Positions 1 through 7,814 of a stretch of 64,000 nt of DNA are shown one piece after another. Source of the stretch: an uncultured Anaerolineae bacterium (GTDB lineage Bacteria; Chloroflexota; Anaerolineae; Aggregatilineales; Phototrophicaceae); the NCBI GenBank assembly GCA_934216615.1, contig CAKQCB010000009.1, positions 66,618 to 130,617 on the forward strand, in the 5' to 3' direction. The notes beneath the pieces are model-generated. The model saw nothing but the letters and a program-made list of their open reading frames with translations, made no database searches and was not told the DNA's origin. Each line of letters starts with the position of its first letter. The stretch's first letter is position 1. Position numbers and translations under genes: made by a program.

Positions 1-1174
1 CATCAATGCGTTCGTAAACGGCGGGGCCAAACTGGGTCTGCATCTCTTGAATCACTTCATGGAGGGGAGTGCCTGCATGAGCCAACACTTCCAAGAGCAA
101 TAATCCCATTAAAATGCCATCCCCTTCAGGGATATGCCCTTTAATGCTGATGCCGCCGCTTTCCTCACCGCCAATTAACACATCGTTCTGGGTCATTAAG
201 TCGCCAATGTGATTAAAGCCTACGGGCGTTTCATGGACTTTAAGCCCATGTTTTGCGGCAATCGCATCGATCATGAGCGTCGTCGATACGGTCTTGACGA
301 CTTCCCCGCGCAAACCCTTCACTTCAACAAGGTGTCTGAGCGCCAGCGCCATAATCTGATGCGGGTCTACAAACGTTCCGTTGGCATCCATCGCGCCAAT
401 ACGATCCGCATCGCCATCGGTCGCCAGGCCGATCTGCGCATGTTCACGCTGGATCGCGGCGGCCAGTTCGGTCAAGTGGCGTTCTATCGGTTCAGGATGA
501 ATCCCACCAAAGCCCGGGTTGAGCTGTCCGCGAATTTCGGTGACACGGCTCCGTGTGCGAGATAAAATGCTCGTAAAAGCACCGCGTCCCGCGCCCCACA
601 TCGAATCGGCCACAATCCGCAGTTCACCTTCAGAGATTTTGTCGAGGTCAATCAATGTGCTGAGGTGTTCATAATATGCCCATGAGGGATCAAACCGCTG
701 AATCAAACCACTTTGAACCGCTTGCTCATAATCCATTTTGGCAGGCTGAATCTGCTTCGCTTGCAGTTCTGCTAAACGCGCTTCCACCGCATGACATTCT
801 TTTGCGGGTGCACTTCCGCCATGTCGCGACTTTAATTTGAACCCGTTATAACGAGGCGGATTGTGACTTGCCGTGATCACGACGCCGAGGTTAGCACCTT
901 TTGCCTTCACGTTATATGAAATTGCAGGGGTTGGAGCATCAGTTCGGGTCAACCAACTGGTGATGCCATTTGCGGCAAATACGCGGGCTGTTTCTGTGGC
1001 AAAACGGTCGGATAAAAAGCGCGTGTCATATCCAATGACCGCTTGAGGAGGGGCATCGCCCGTGTGTTCGCTCAGTAGAACTTCCGCCACTGCTTGCGAT
1101 ACAAGACGAACATTTTCAAAGGTGAACGTGTCGGCAATCACCGCACGCCAACCGTCAGTTCCAAATTTAATCAT
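1..1174 (-). CDS. Phosphoglucomutase/phosphomannomutase family protein (partial, C-terminus outside window)
   Basis: Alpha-D-phosphohexomutase, which would interconvert hexose-1-phosphate and hexose-6-phosphate in the cytoplasm and feed sugar-nucleotide synthesis. I translated it by hand from ATG at 1174. The N-terminus reads MIKFGTDGWRAVIADTF, the usual opening of the family. The phosphoserine loop TASHNPPRYNGFK follows near residue 100, then the metal-binding loop ATDGDADR near residue 240, and the sugar-binding GGEESGG motif close to the window edge. About 390 residues are visible and the reading frame is open. The substrate (glucose or mannose) cannot be decided from motifs. The gene points away from the glycan cassette beginning at 2719, but its product could supply that pathway. 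Confidence 0.9.
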   Translation of the reverse strand, partial: MIKFGTDGWRAVIADTFTFENVRLVSQAVAEVLLSEHTGDAPPQAVIGYDTRFLSDRFATETARVFAANGITSWLTRTDAPTPAISYNVKAKGANLGVVITASHNPPRYNGFKLKSRHGGSAPAKECHAVEARLAELQAKQIQPAKMDYEQAVQSGLIQRFDPSWAYYEHLSTLIDLDKISEGELRIVADSMWGAGRGAFTSILSRTRSRVTEIRGQLNPGFGGIHPEPIERHLTELAAAIQREHAQIGLATDGDADRIGAMDANGTFVDPHQIMALALRHLVEVKGLRGEVVKTVSTTLMIDAIAAKHGLKVHETPVGFNHIGDLMTQNDVLIGGEESGGISIKGHIPEGDGILMGLLLLEVLAHAGTPLHEVIQEMQTQFGPAVYERID

Positions 1175-1289
1175 GCAAATATCCACTTACTGAGCATCAT
1201 GCGTTATAAGAACGAGAAGGGACACTCTTGAAGTGTCCCTCTTAAAAACAAGATTCTACTATGTTGGACGGTGATAAAATATCCTGAGA

Positions 1290-2330
1290 TCAGGACACCC
1301 CAGCGCCTAACTTGGTGGTTGCCATAATTTCATCAATGCGTTCAGCGGTGATTTCAAGCTCATTCAGAATGCTGTACGGCAGTTGATGTTTCTTCACGTA
1401 TTCCGGCAAGCTCTTGATCGTGTCTTTAATTCGTTCAGGGTCTAAAGCATTGAGGCGAATCCCTGCAGATTCGAGCGTGGTACGGATCGGCGTTACGTCT
1501 TGTCCATGAAGCATAGAGGCGACCAAAATCCCCGGCCCCACTAAGTCCGAATACGGATACGGACGAGTTCCGCCATACTTGGCTTCAAAGGCATAGCCAA
1601 AGAACTGCTCACTGCCTTCTTGAGGGCGGTTATGCCCTAAGTTATTCGTGAGCTGTACTTCTAAACACAACAGGTCAAGCAAGTTGCGTAAAGATTCGAC
1701 GTTGCCCTTGCCCACACCCGGCGCGATCTTAAACGCCTGCTGAGCAATCCCCGCCATGATGCCTGCTGCCCACGGCACAAACCGTGTGTCTGGCGTAGTT
1801 TGGTTACGTTCGGCGGCATAACGCCAATCCAGTAACCCTGTCACAATCGTCAATAATTCGGTGATGCCTGCCCCACGAATGGAGGTTGGCGCGGCGCGAA
1901 TCACATCCCAATCGATGATTAATTTACCAACAGGGCCTGTATGCACATAATTAACAGTACCGCCGGTACGAGCGGCGACTAAAGACGTGAAAAAACCATC
2001 TTGGCTCAACGCGGTGGGGATCACCACAGAAGGCAAGTTGTTTTTCCAGCCTAAATATTTGGCGATGTCAGAGACTAAGCCCCCGCCCACACCGTAGATG
2101 ACTTCAACTTCCTCTGGTAAACCAGCGGCTAAAGTATCTAAAAATTCAATGTCAACGCGGTTAGGTTCCGCTTGCACGACGATAGGCAGTTCAAGAATAG
2201 TACTGACTGCACCCCATGCACGTTCACCTGTCAAAACAGCCGCAGGGCGTGACTCTTTAATCTGTGAAAGGTTCGTAATCTCAATTTGAGGCAAAGCCGA
2301 GATAGTTGTCATCTTAAATGGTAGCTCCAT
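1290..2330 (-). CDS. Glycerol-1-phosphate dehydrogenase-like protein (iron-alcohol dehydrogenase/EgsA superfamily)
   Basis: Probable NAD(P)-dependent dehydrogenase of the glycerol/sn-glycerol-1-phosphate dehydrogenase group. A Gly-rich nucleotide loop GVGGGLVSDIAKY lies near residue 80. It is followed by VIPTALSQDGFF, which matches the family's VPTxxSxDG segment. Candidate metal ligands are that Asp, the His of NNLGHNRP and the His of MLHGQDV. The 346-residue length fits. ATG 2330 has no visible Shine-Dalgarno sequence. ATG 2312, six codons inside, has GGAG about 12 nt upstream and could be the true start. Characterised bacterial relatives (AraM/EgsA) make G1P, an archaeal-type glycerophosphate, but glycerol dehydrogenase or another polyol specificity cannot be excluded. 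It lies 115 nt downstream of the phosphohexomutase start and shares its strand. Confidence 0.7.
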   Translation of the reverse strand: MELPFKMTTISALPQIEITNLSQIKESRPAAVLTGERAWGAVSTILELPIVVQAEPNRVDIEFLDTLAAGLPEEVEVIYGVGGGLVSDIAKYLGWKNNLPSVVIPTALSQDGFFTSLVAARTGGTVNYVHTGPVGKLIIDWDVIRAAPTSIRGAGITELLTIVTGLLDWRYAAERNQTTPDTRFVPWAAGIMAGIAQQAFKIAPGVGKGNVESLRNLLDLLCLEVQLTNNLGHNRPQEGSEQFFGYAFEAKYGGTRPYPYSDLVGPGILVASMLHGQDVTPIRTTLESAGIRLNALDPERIKDTIKSLPEYVKKHQLPYSILNELEITAERIDEIMATTKLGAGVS

Positions 2331-2718
2331 TTAGCGCTGCCAGTGAAGGAAATATAACTCTATGATAGTGCGAATTATAGCGCTTTGACAAAAATCAACT
2401 AACTTTGATGTTTCTAGTTGTCATATACGCTCAGAAAAGCGGTGTTTTGTACACACTTCTCAAATATTGAATCACATTCCCGATCATCCCCCTATATCCG
2501 AATTGATCACCCGACTCAATGTATAGTTTTGTATGCTGGTGATTATGAGGCGAGATTGACCACTCAAAACAGAGAAAACCCGCCTTCTGTCGTCATTTCA
2601 TCGCTGTTATAAACACTTAGTGACAAAGATTCCAATTCGGAACTTGAAGGAATGAGAACGATAGGTCACAATTAGGGTGCTCACATTACTACCCGTCTGA
2701 CACGGGGGCGAATAAACC
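2331..2718. other. Divergent intergenic region between G1PDH-like gene and glycan cassette
   Basis: This AT-rich gap of about 390 nt separates divergent genes. It holds the minus-strand promoter candidate near 2374-2402. Short open frames occur on both strands but have no Shine-Dalgarno site or recognisable motif. I see no clear promoter for the gene starting at 2719 and no strong hairpin. Confidence 0.5.
2374..2402 (-). promoter_or_regulatory. Candidate promoter for the G1PDH-like gene
   Basis: On the minus strand a perfect TATAAT occupies 2379-2374. It is preceded by a 17-nt spacer and a weak -35 element, TTAGTT, at 2402-2397. Transcription would begin near 2367, about 35 nt before ATG 2330. 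A TTGACA on the plus strand at 2385-2390 has no good -10 partner. Confidence 0.45.
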
Positions 2719-4539
2719 ATGAATAAAGAACTACCCCAAAATGATGCTATCTTTGCTTTTAGTAATGCAATCTCGTGGCATGAACTTGAGCAGCAAAAGC
2801 GCAATTTCAACCGCACAATCGAAGCCCTGCGCGACGATCCTAAAGCAAATGAACTGACTGGAGAAGAACTTCTTCAGCGATTAACCGAAGCAACTGGCGT
2901 GCCGATCACCACTTACTACCCTCTTGATTCTTTGGATGAGGGAAATGTATTTCTTGGGAATGCCAATGGCCGTCAATACGTTTTAGGAAGTGTCGTCAGC
3001 GCTCGGTATCGAAGCGGGCATACGCTGCTCGAATCCATCGCTCCATATAATTTGAATCCTAGTGTGAGCCATCAAAATCTCGCTGAAACAGAAGACCCCA
3101 TCACCCGTATGCGCGTTTTAGGTGCAGAAATCGAACTCGGCCTTGTCCATCGCGATGGACATTCCCCAACAGAAGCCGAAATGCAGACCTATATGCAGGC
3201 TTACTATGACCACGCATTGCGCATCGGAATTTATCCACGTTTAGACCGTGAAGCCTGCCAATATCAGGTAGAAGCGCATATTGCCCCAAGTATTGGCTAC
3301 AGCAAAACCCGTAGTGCCTTGAATGGTATTTTCACAGCCCTCGCGTTAGCCAGCCAAGAAACGGGGTTAGTGACAACCATCATGTCCAACTATCCCACCG
3401 ACTCTGACTTCAAAATGACGGATAACGCCAAAGTCGATACGGCGGTGGATTTGATGTTGGAAGTTAACGGCTTAGTCCCTGAATTTAAAAAACGCCTTGA
3501 GGAAGCTCACACGCGCTATCACATCACCTCCCCCGACAGCCATTATGTGAATATGTTCCGTATTCAAGGGTGCCATATCCATATTGACCTTGCGGGACGG
3601 TCTGAAGCGCTCGGCCTGCTCACCTTTCACACGATTTTGAAAAGCGCCAGCGCCTTAGCCAATGCCGCTGTATTAAAAGGCGGGCCGTTCGTCAACGGTA
3701 CCTGTGATGCTGAATATCTTTGCACGCGCAATTATGTGCGCCGCACCACTATCACGGGCGGTTACCTTGACCTGCCCACAAGTCCCCACCTGATGCCGAC
3801 GGGCCTTGACGACTACGCAAGCCTGCTCAAACTGGAACATGCCAACGCCGTTGGGCGCGCCATGTTATACGACGATTCTTTCAATGAGCGAATTTCGGTC
3901 ATGCACAACCCCATCGGCCGTATTCGCCCCGACCTGAGCACCACAAAACGTGTTTGTACCGTCGAAAGCACGGGGATGCCCGCTCACATCAGCGCGTCAC
4001 GACTGGCAGCGGTCCTCACAGACTTTGAGTTTAGTCACGCAGTCATTGAGCAGTATTTCCGCAAACACGGAAGCAACCTTGAGCCGATGTTTGAGGACAA
4101 AACCATGTGGTCCCTTTTAGGGCCGTTAGATGCAGAAACCTTCCTTGAAATGCACGACCGCAGCGACCGTGAAGGCTCGGATGCGATGATCCGCACAGCG
4201 ACAGGCGAAGAAATGACGTTGAGCGATTTTTATGAACGCAAACGCCGTTTTATGCACCGCGCTTTAGCCGATATTGCAGAAGTCACACCACGCGATATTG
4301 ATGAGGTGTATACCAGCTTATCGCGCATGTTAGCACCGCCCAGCGGGCTGTCCGCACAAACGCCAGAAGAATTCATCATTGACCCTAAACTGCGCAGTAC
4401 CGGCAATTGGGGGCTTATTTTACGGAATGCCTATCTTGAAGAAGGTGGTGTGTTAGGCGAACATCATCCGGATGCAGTACTGCGGGTTGTGAACCGAGTC
4501 CATGATGCACTCATCGCGCGGTATTTACAGACGACTTAA
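2719..4539 (+). CDS. Putative glutamate-cysteine ligase (GCS2)-like protein, first gene of a glycan cassette
   Basis: A 606-residue soluble protein with no signal peptide or membrane segment. The segment LGAEIELGLV near residue 135 resembles the metal/ATP-binding GxExE opening of glutamate-cysteine ligase and YbdK-type carboxylate-amine ligases. Later segments YQVEAHIAP (about 180) and GCHIHIDLAG (about 290) match the expected acidic and His-containing strands. If the fold is right, it would join a carboxylate to an amine using ATP. That assignment is weak, and the protein is longer than typical YbdK. The stop overlaps the start of the following glycosyltransferase (TAATG), so the two are translationally coupled. 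Context with WecD- and WecE-like enzymes suggests modification of an amino-sugar glycan or its carrier, which is inference only. Confidence 0.45.
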   Translation: MNKELPQNDAIFAFSNAISWHELEQQKRNFNRTIEALRDDPKANELTGEELLQRLTEATGVPITTYYPLDSLDEGNVFLGNANGRQYVLGSVVSARYRSGHTLLESIAPYNLNPSVSHQNLAETEDPITRMRVLGAEIELGLVHRDGHSPTEAEMQTYMQAYYDHALRIGIYPRLDREACQYQVEAHIAPSIGYSKTRSALNGIFTALALASQETGLVTTIMSNYPTDSDFKMTDNAKVDTAVDLMLEVNGLVPEFKKRLEEAHTRYHITSPDSHYVNMFRIQGCHIHIDLAGRSEALGLLTFHTILKSASALANAAVLKGGPFVNGTCDAEYLCTRNYVRRTTITGGYLDLPTSPHLMPTGLDDYASLLKLEHANAVGRAMLYDDSFNERISVMHNPIGRIRPDLSTTKRVCTVESTGMPAHISASRLAAVLTDFEFSHAVIEQYFRKHGSNLEPMFEDKTMWSLLGPLDAETFLEMHDRSDREGSDAMIRTATGEEMTLSDFYERKRRFMHRALADIAEVTPRDIDEVYTSLSRMLAPPSGLSAQTPEEFIIDPKLRSTGNWGLILRNAYLEEGGVLGEHHPDAVLRVVNRVHDALIARYLQTT

Positions 4540-5495
4540 TGATGGAGACATCGTTGCAAAAAGGCATTTCAATCATCATTCCTGTGTATCGTAGTCAGGA
4601 AAGCTTGAGTTTCGTCGTAGAAGAACTCGGCAACGTATTGCCTACACTGGCTGAACAATACGAATTGATCTTTGTCGATGACAGCAGTCCGGATAACAGT
4701 TGGGCGGTCATTCAAACGCTGATCAAAACGCATGATTGGATCCGCGCGATCCAGTTAATGCGGAACTACGGCCAGCATAACGCGCTGTTATGTGGTATTC
4801 GCCAAGCCCGCTACGACACGATCATCACGATGGATGATGATTTGCAACATCCGCCTGACCAAATCCCCTTGTTGCTCGCCCAGTTAGACAACGGGTACGA
4901 TGTGGTGTATGGCACGCCCCAACATGAACAGCATGGTCTTCTGCGTGACCTCGCTTCACAAATTACAAAGATCGCCTTACAGAACAGCATGGGCGTAGAA
5001 ACCGCGCGGAATGTGAGCGCGTTTCGCGCGTTTCGCACCGAAATTCGCCAAGCCTTCACACAATATCACAGCCCGTATGTTTCGATTGATGTCCTGCTCA
5101 CATGGGGAACGTCACGCTTCACGGCTGTGCAGGTTCAACATGATGAGCGTAAATTTGGCACCTCGAATTACACCCTGCGCAAGCTGATCACCCATGCGCT
5201 GAACATGATCACCGGGTTTAGTGTCGTCCCGTTACAACTGGCAAGCCTACTGGGATTTGTATTAAGCGTGTTTGGGTTACTGATCTTCATTTACGTCATC
5301 GGGCGCTATCTCATCGAAGGGGGATCCGTCCCCGGCTTCCCATTCTTAGCCTCGATCATCGCGGTATTTTCGGGGGCACAATTGTTTGCGATTGGCATCA
5401 TCGGCGAATACCTTGCCCGAATTCACTTCCGCACGATGGAACGTCCTGTTTATACCGTAAGAACGATCCTTGAGTCTTCTGATAAAAACGCATGA
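4539..5495 (+). CDS. GT2 polyprenyl-phosphate-type glycosyltransferase (DPM1/ArnC/GtrB-like)
   Basis: A family 2 glycosyltransferase that probably moves a sugar from a nucleotide donor onto a lipid phosphate at the inner face of the membrane. The GT-A domain opens with IIIPVYRSQESL near residue 10. The donor site FVDDSSPDNSW is near 48 and the metal-binding MDDDLQHPPDQIP near 98. Two hydrophobic segments near residues 225-255 and 265-295 form the C-terminal hairpin typical of ArnC/GtrB proteins. The length of 318 residues is usual. ATG 4539 overlaps the upstream stop; a second ATG at 4542 follows immediately. The 3' end overlaps the next gene by ATGA. Confidence 0.9.
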   Translation: MMETSLQKGISIIIPVYRSQESLSFVVEELGNVLPTLAEQYELIFVDDSSPDNSWAVIQTLIKTHDWIRAIQLMRNYGQHNALLCGIRQARYDTIITMDDDLQHPPDQIPLLLAQLDNGYDVVYGTPQHEQHGLLRDLASQITKIALQNSMGVETARNVSAFRAFRTEIRQAFTQYHSPYVSIDVLLTWGTSRFTAVQVQHDERKFGTSNYTLRKLITHALNMITGFSVVPLQLASLLGFVLSVFGLLIFIYVIGRYLIEGGSVPGFPFLASIIAVFSGAQLFAIGIIGEYLARIHFRTMERPVYTVRTILESSDKNA

Positions 5496-6199
5496 CGCTT
5501 TGCAAATTTCTCGCGTGGGATAGTGATTTTTTTGGCCTGCGCCTTGCGCGGGTGGTCGATGCCCAACTCACCGATGAGCATGTTCGCTCTATTGATACGT
5601 GGGCACATCAACATGCGATTGACGGCCTGTACTATCTCGCCAATGTGGATGATATCGCCTCTATTCATGTGGCAGAACATCATCAATTCCGATTGGTCGA
5701 TATTCGGCTCACGCTCGAGTTAAACAATCCCCCGTTTACAGACACGGGTTCTCATGCTCGTGTAGCCATTGAGTCAGACTTACCTGCACTGCGTCAAATT
5801 GCCCATCAAATTCATACCGATTCACGGTTTTATGCCGACCTCCACTTTGACCGCACGCGCTGCGGACAACTCTATGAAGCATGGATTGATAAAGCATGGC
5901 GGGATGAAACGAGTACGATCTTCACCCTTGAACATGCGGGCATCGCCAGCGCTTACATCACTTGTGACATCCACGATACACACGGCGAAATCGGGCTTTT
6001 TGGGGTATCCCCTCACGCTCAAGGACATGGTTATGGCGGTCAGCTTTTGGTGACTGCGCTCAACCATTTTTCCACAAACCATGTCAAAACAGTTTCTGTG
6101 GTGACACAAGGAAAAAACATCGCGGCACAAAACATCTATATCAAATATGGTTTTCGACCAAACCACATTCAATTGTGGTTTCATAAATGGTATCTATAG
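5492..6199 (+). CDS. WecD-like GNAT N-acetyltransferase (dTDP-4-amino-4,6-dideoxyhexose type)
   Basis: Acetyltransferase resembling WecD, which acetylates the 4-amino group of dTDP-4-amino-4,6-dideoxygalactose. The N-terminal segment LAWDSDFFGLRLARV (residues 7-21) is typical of WecD-like proteins. The acetyl-CoA loop lies in GVSPHAQGHGYGGQLL, and NIAAQNIYIKYGF near the end is the usual GNAT closing strand. The length of 235 residues is normal. It starts inside the glycosyltransferase stop (ATGA overlap) and is followed 45 nt later by the WecE-like aminotransferase that would make its substrate. The pairing strongly supports an N-acetylated 4-amino-deoxysugar. The exact sugar is not determined by the sequence. 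Confidence 0.8.
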   Translation: MTLCKFLAWDSDFFGLRLARVVDAQLTDEHVRSIDTWAHQHAIDGLYYLANVDDIASIHVAEHHQFRLVDIRLTLELNNPPFTDTGSHARVAIESDLPALRQIAHQIHTDSRFYADLHFDRTRCGQLYEAWIDKAWRDETSTIFTLEHAGIASAYITCDIHDTHGEIGLFGVSPHAQGHGYGGQLLVTALNHFSTNHVKTVSVVTQGKNIAAQNIYIKYGFRPNHIQLWFHKWYL

Positions 6200-6244
6200 C
6201 ACGCTGACTTCAATCATCATCCGTATTCATTTCAGGTGAAATTT

Positions 6245-7396
6245 ATGAATGCTTCTCCAATTCCCTTCAATAAGCCCGCTATTTTAGGCCGTGAACTTGA
6301 ATACATTGCCGATGCCGTAAAGTCAGGCCATATTTCTGGCGACGGCGGCTACACCAAAAAATGCCACGCGTTATTGGAATCGATCCCAGGCGTCAAAAAG
6401 GTTTTACTCACGCCGTCCTGTACAGCGGCGCTGGAAATGTCTGCCCTGTTATTAAACTTACAAGCGGGTGATGAAGTCATCGTCCCCTCGTTCACGTTTG
6501 TTTCTACCATTAACGCCTTTGTGTTACGCGGGGTAAAACCCATCTTTGCGGATGTTCGTCCTGATACGCTGAACCTTGATGAAGGGAAATTAGAAGCGCT
6601 CATCACGCCTAAAACTCGCGCGATTGTTCCTGTCCATTATGCGGGGGTCGCCTGTGAGATGGACATCATCATGGAGATTGCCAATCGTCATAACGTCCCC
6701 ATTGTTGAAGACAACGCACACGGCTTATATGGCATGTATAAAGGCCGTTATTTAGGCACATTTGGCGTCATGGCAACCCAAAGTTTCCACGAAACTAAAA
6801 ATTTCACCTGCGGTGAGGGGGGCGCGCTGCTCATCAACGCGAATGAGTATATCGAACGTGCGGAAATCATTCGTGAAAAAGGCACTAACCGCAGTCGCTT
6901 CTTTCGGGGCATGGTCGATAAATACACATGGGTGGATGTCGGTTCGAGCTTCTTACCGTCAGATGTTACGGCGGCATATCTGTACGGACAATTAGAAGTA
7001 CGTGAAAAAATCCAAGCGCACCGCAAACATCTATGGGATGTTTATGCAAGTCGTTTACAAACGTGGGCAGATGAACATCAAGTGACGTTACCCACAATCC
7101 CTGAATCTTGTGCGCAAGCCTATCACATGTTTTATATGCTTCTTCCCTCACTAGAAGTACGCCAAGCGTTGATTAAGCATCTCAAAAGCCATAATATTTT
7201 GGCGGTGTTCCATTACCTTCCGCTTCACCTTTCAGATATGGGGAAATCGTTTGGTGGGCAAGTGGGGGATTGTCCCGTGACGGAAGATGTGAGTGATCGT
7301 TTGCTCCGTCTGCCCTTCTACAATGACATGACCGACGAAGAGCAAGAACGGGTCATTCAAGCCTTGTACAATTTTGAAGGCTGGGATGGCGAATAA
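6245..7396 (+). CDS. dTDP-4-amino-4,6-dideoxyhexose transaminase, WecE-like (DegT/DnrJ/EryC1 family)
   Basis: PLP enzyme that would transfer an amino group to a dTDP-4-keto-6-deoxyhexose. It opens with IPFNKPAILGRELEYI. It contains TPSCTAALEMSALLL, the aspartate region VPIVEDNAHGLYG, and the lysine motif SFHETKNFTCGEGG with the Schiff-base candidate Lys185. This SFHETKN form is characteristic of WecE/RffA. I chose ATG 6245 because AGGTGA lies five bases upstream; an in-frame GTG at 6236 sits inside that site. The product has 383 residues. It is the last gene of the cassette and is followed by a large inverted repeat. Confidence 0.87.
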   Translation: MNASPIPFNKPAILGRELEYIADAVKSGHISGDGGYTKKCHALLESIPGVKKVLLTPSCTAALEMSALLLNLQAGDEVIVPSFTFVSTINAFVLRGVKPIFADVRPDTLNLDEGKLEALITPKTRAIVPVHYAGVACEMDIIMEIANRHNVPIVEDNAHGLYGMYKGRYLGTFGVMATQSFHETKNFTCGEGGALLINANEYIERAEIIREKGTNRSRFFRGMVDKYTWVDVGSSFLPSDVTAAYLYGQLEVREKIQAHRKHLWDVYASRLQTWADEHQVTLPTIPESCAQAYHMFYMLLPSLEVRQALIKHLKSHNILAVFHYLPLHLSDMGKSFGGQVGDCPVTEDVSDRLLRLPFYNDMTDEEQERVIQALYNFEGWDGE

Positions 7397-7404
7397 ACAC
7401 GATA

Positions 7405-7485
7405 AATAACCATCGTTTTAGGAAATTTCACATAAAATTCGCCCAATATTTTGTGAATTTAAACCCTCACAAACCGATGGTTATT
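7405..7485. repeat. Nested inverted repeat after the glycan cassette
   Basis: Perfect 11-nt arms AATAACCATCG (7405-7415) and CGATGGTTATT (7475-7485) enclose a second, imperfect repeat. The inner arms are AAATTTCACA (about 7423-7432) and TGTGAATTT (about 7452-7460). Transcribed, this would fold into a long two-tier stem. No run of T follows, so it is not a textbook intrinsic terminator. It could stabilise or end the cassette mRNA. Confidence 0.6.
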
Positions 7486-7520
7486 CATTTAACATCATCT
7501 TACAAATACGTTTGGGAATT

Positions 7521-7531
7521 TATGCTATAAT
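7521..7531 (+). promoter_or_regulatory. Extended -10 promoter upstream of RNase J gene
   Basis: TATGCTATAAT combines a perfect -10 hexamer (7526-7531) with the extended TG motif one base upstream. No convincing -35 box is present, as expected for extended -10 promoters. Transcription from about 7538 gives a leader of about 275 nt. Confidence 0.6.
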
Positions 7532-7814
7532 GCAATTTACTAAAATTAAATAAGCCCTCACTCATCGCCAGAGCTGAGGTATAAACTTAAATTTTTCTCA
7601 TTATTTTTGAACTCAATCAATATAAACTGTATAAACAAATTCAGAAAGGAAGTTCTGGCGACCTTCCCAAACAAAAGATTATCAGCACATTTGAGTTGTG
7701 GTTAACTGTATAAAGTCTCATTCACGCAGGTGTATGTTGCAAAAATATACCCCTAGCGCTGGTTTGTGTTACGGTTTAGCGCCACGTGTTTTATGGTTGG
7801 TCGCTTTATAATCT

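Larger units (their letters stand above)
7397..7814. other. Long intergenic region and RNase J leader
   Basis: This gap of about 420 nt holds the nested inverted repeat at 7405-7485, a strong extended -10 promoter at 7521-7531, and an untranslated leader of roughly 275 nt before the RNase J start. The leader is A/T-rich. It contains a small hairpin candidate, GGAAG/CTTCC at 7648-7667, near the middle. I recognise no known riboswitch, and no open frame in the leader looks translated. Confidence 0.55.

Noticed and set aside
209..565. Plus-strand frame of 118 codons
   Set aside because: It is antisense to the phosphohexomutase gene, whose motifs are unambiguous.
2385..2390. Perfect TTGACA on the plus strand
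   Set aside because: No -10 element at a suitable distance downstream, so not called as a promoter.
2418..2816. Short open frames on both strands in the gap before the glycan cassette
   Set aside because: No ribosome site, no motif, and one overlaps the start of the confirmed gene at 2719.
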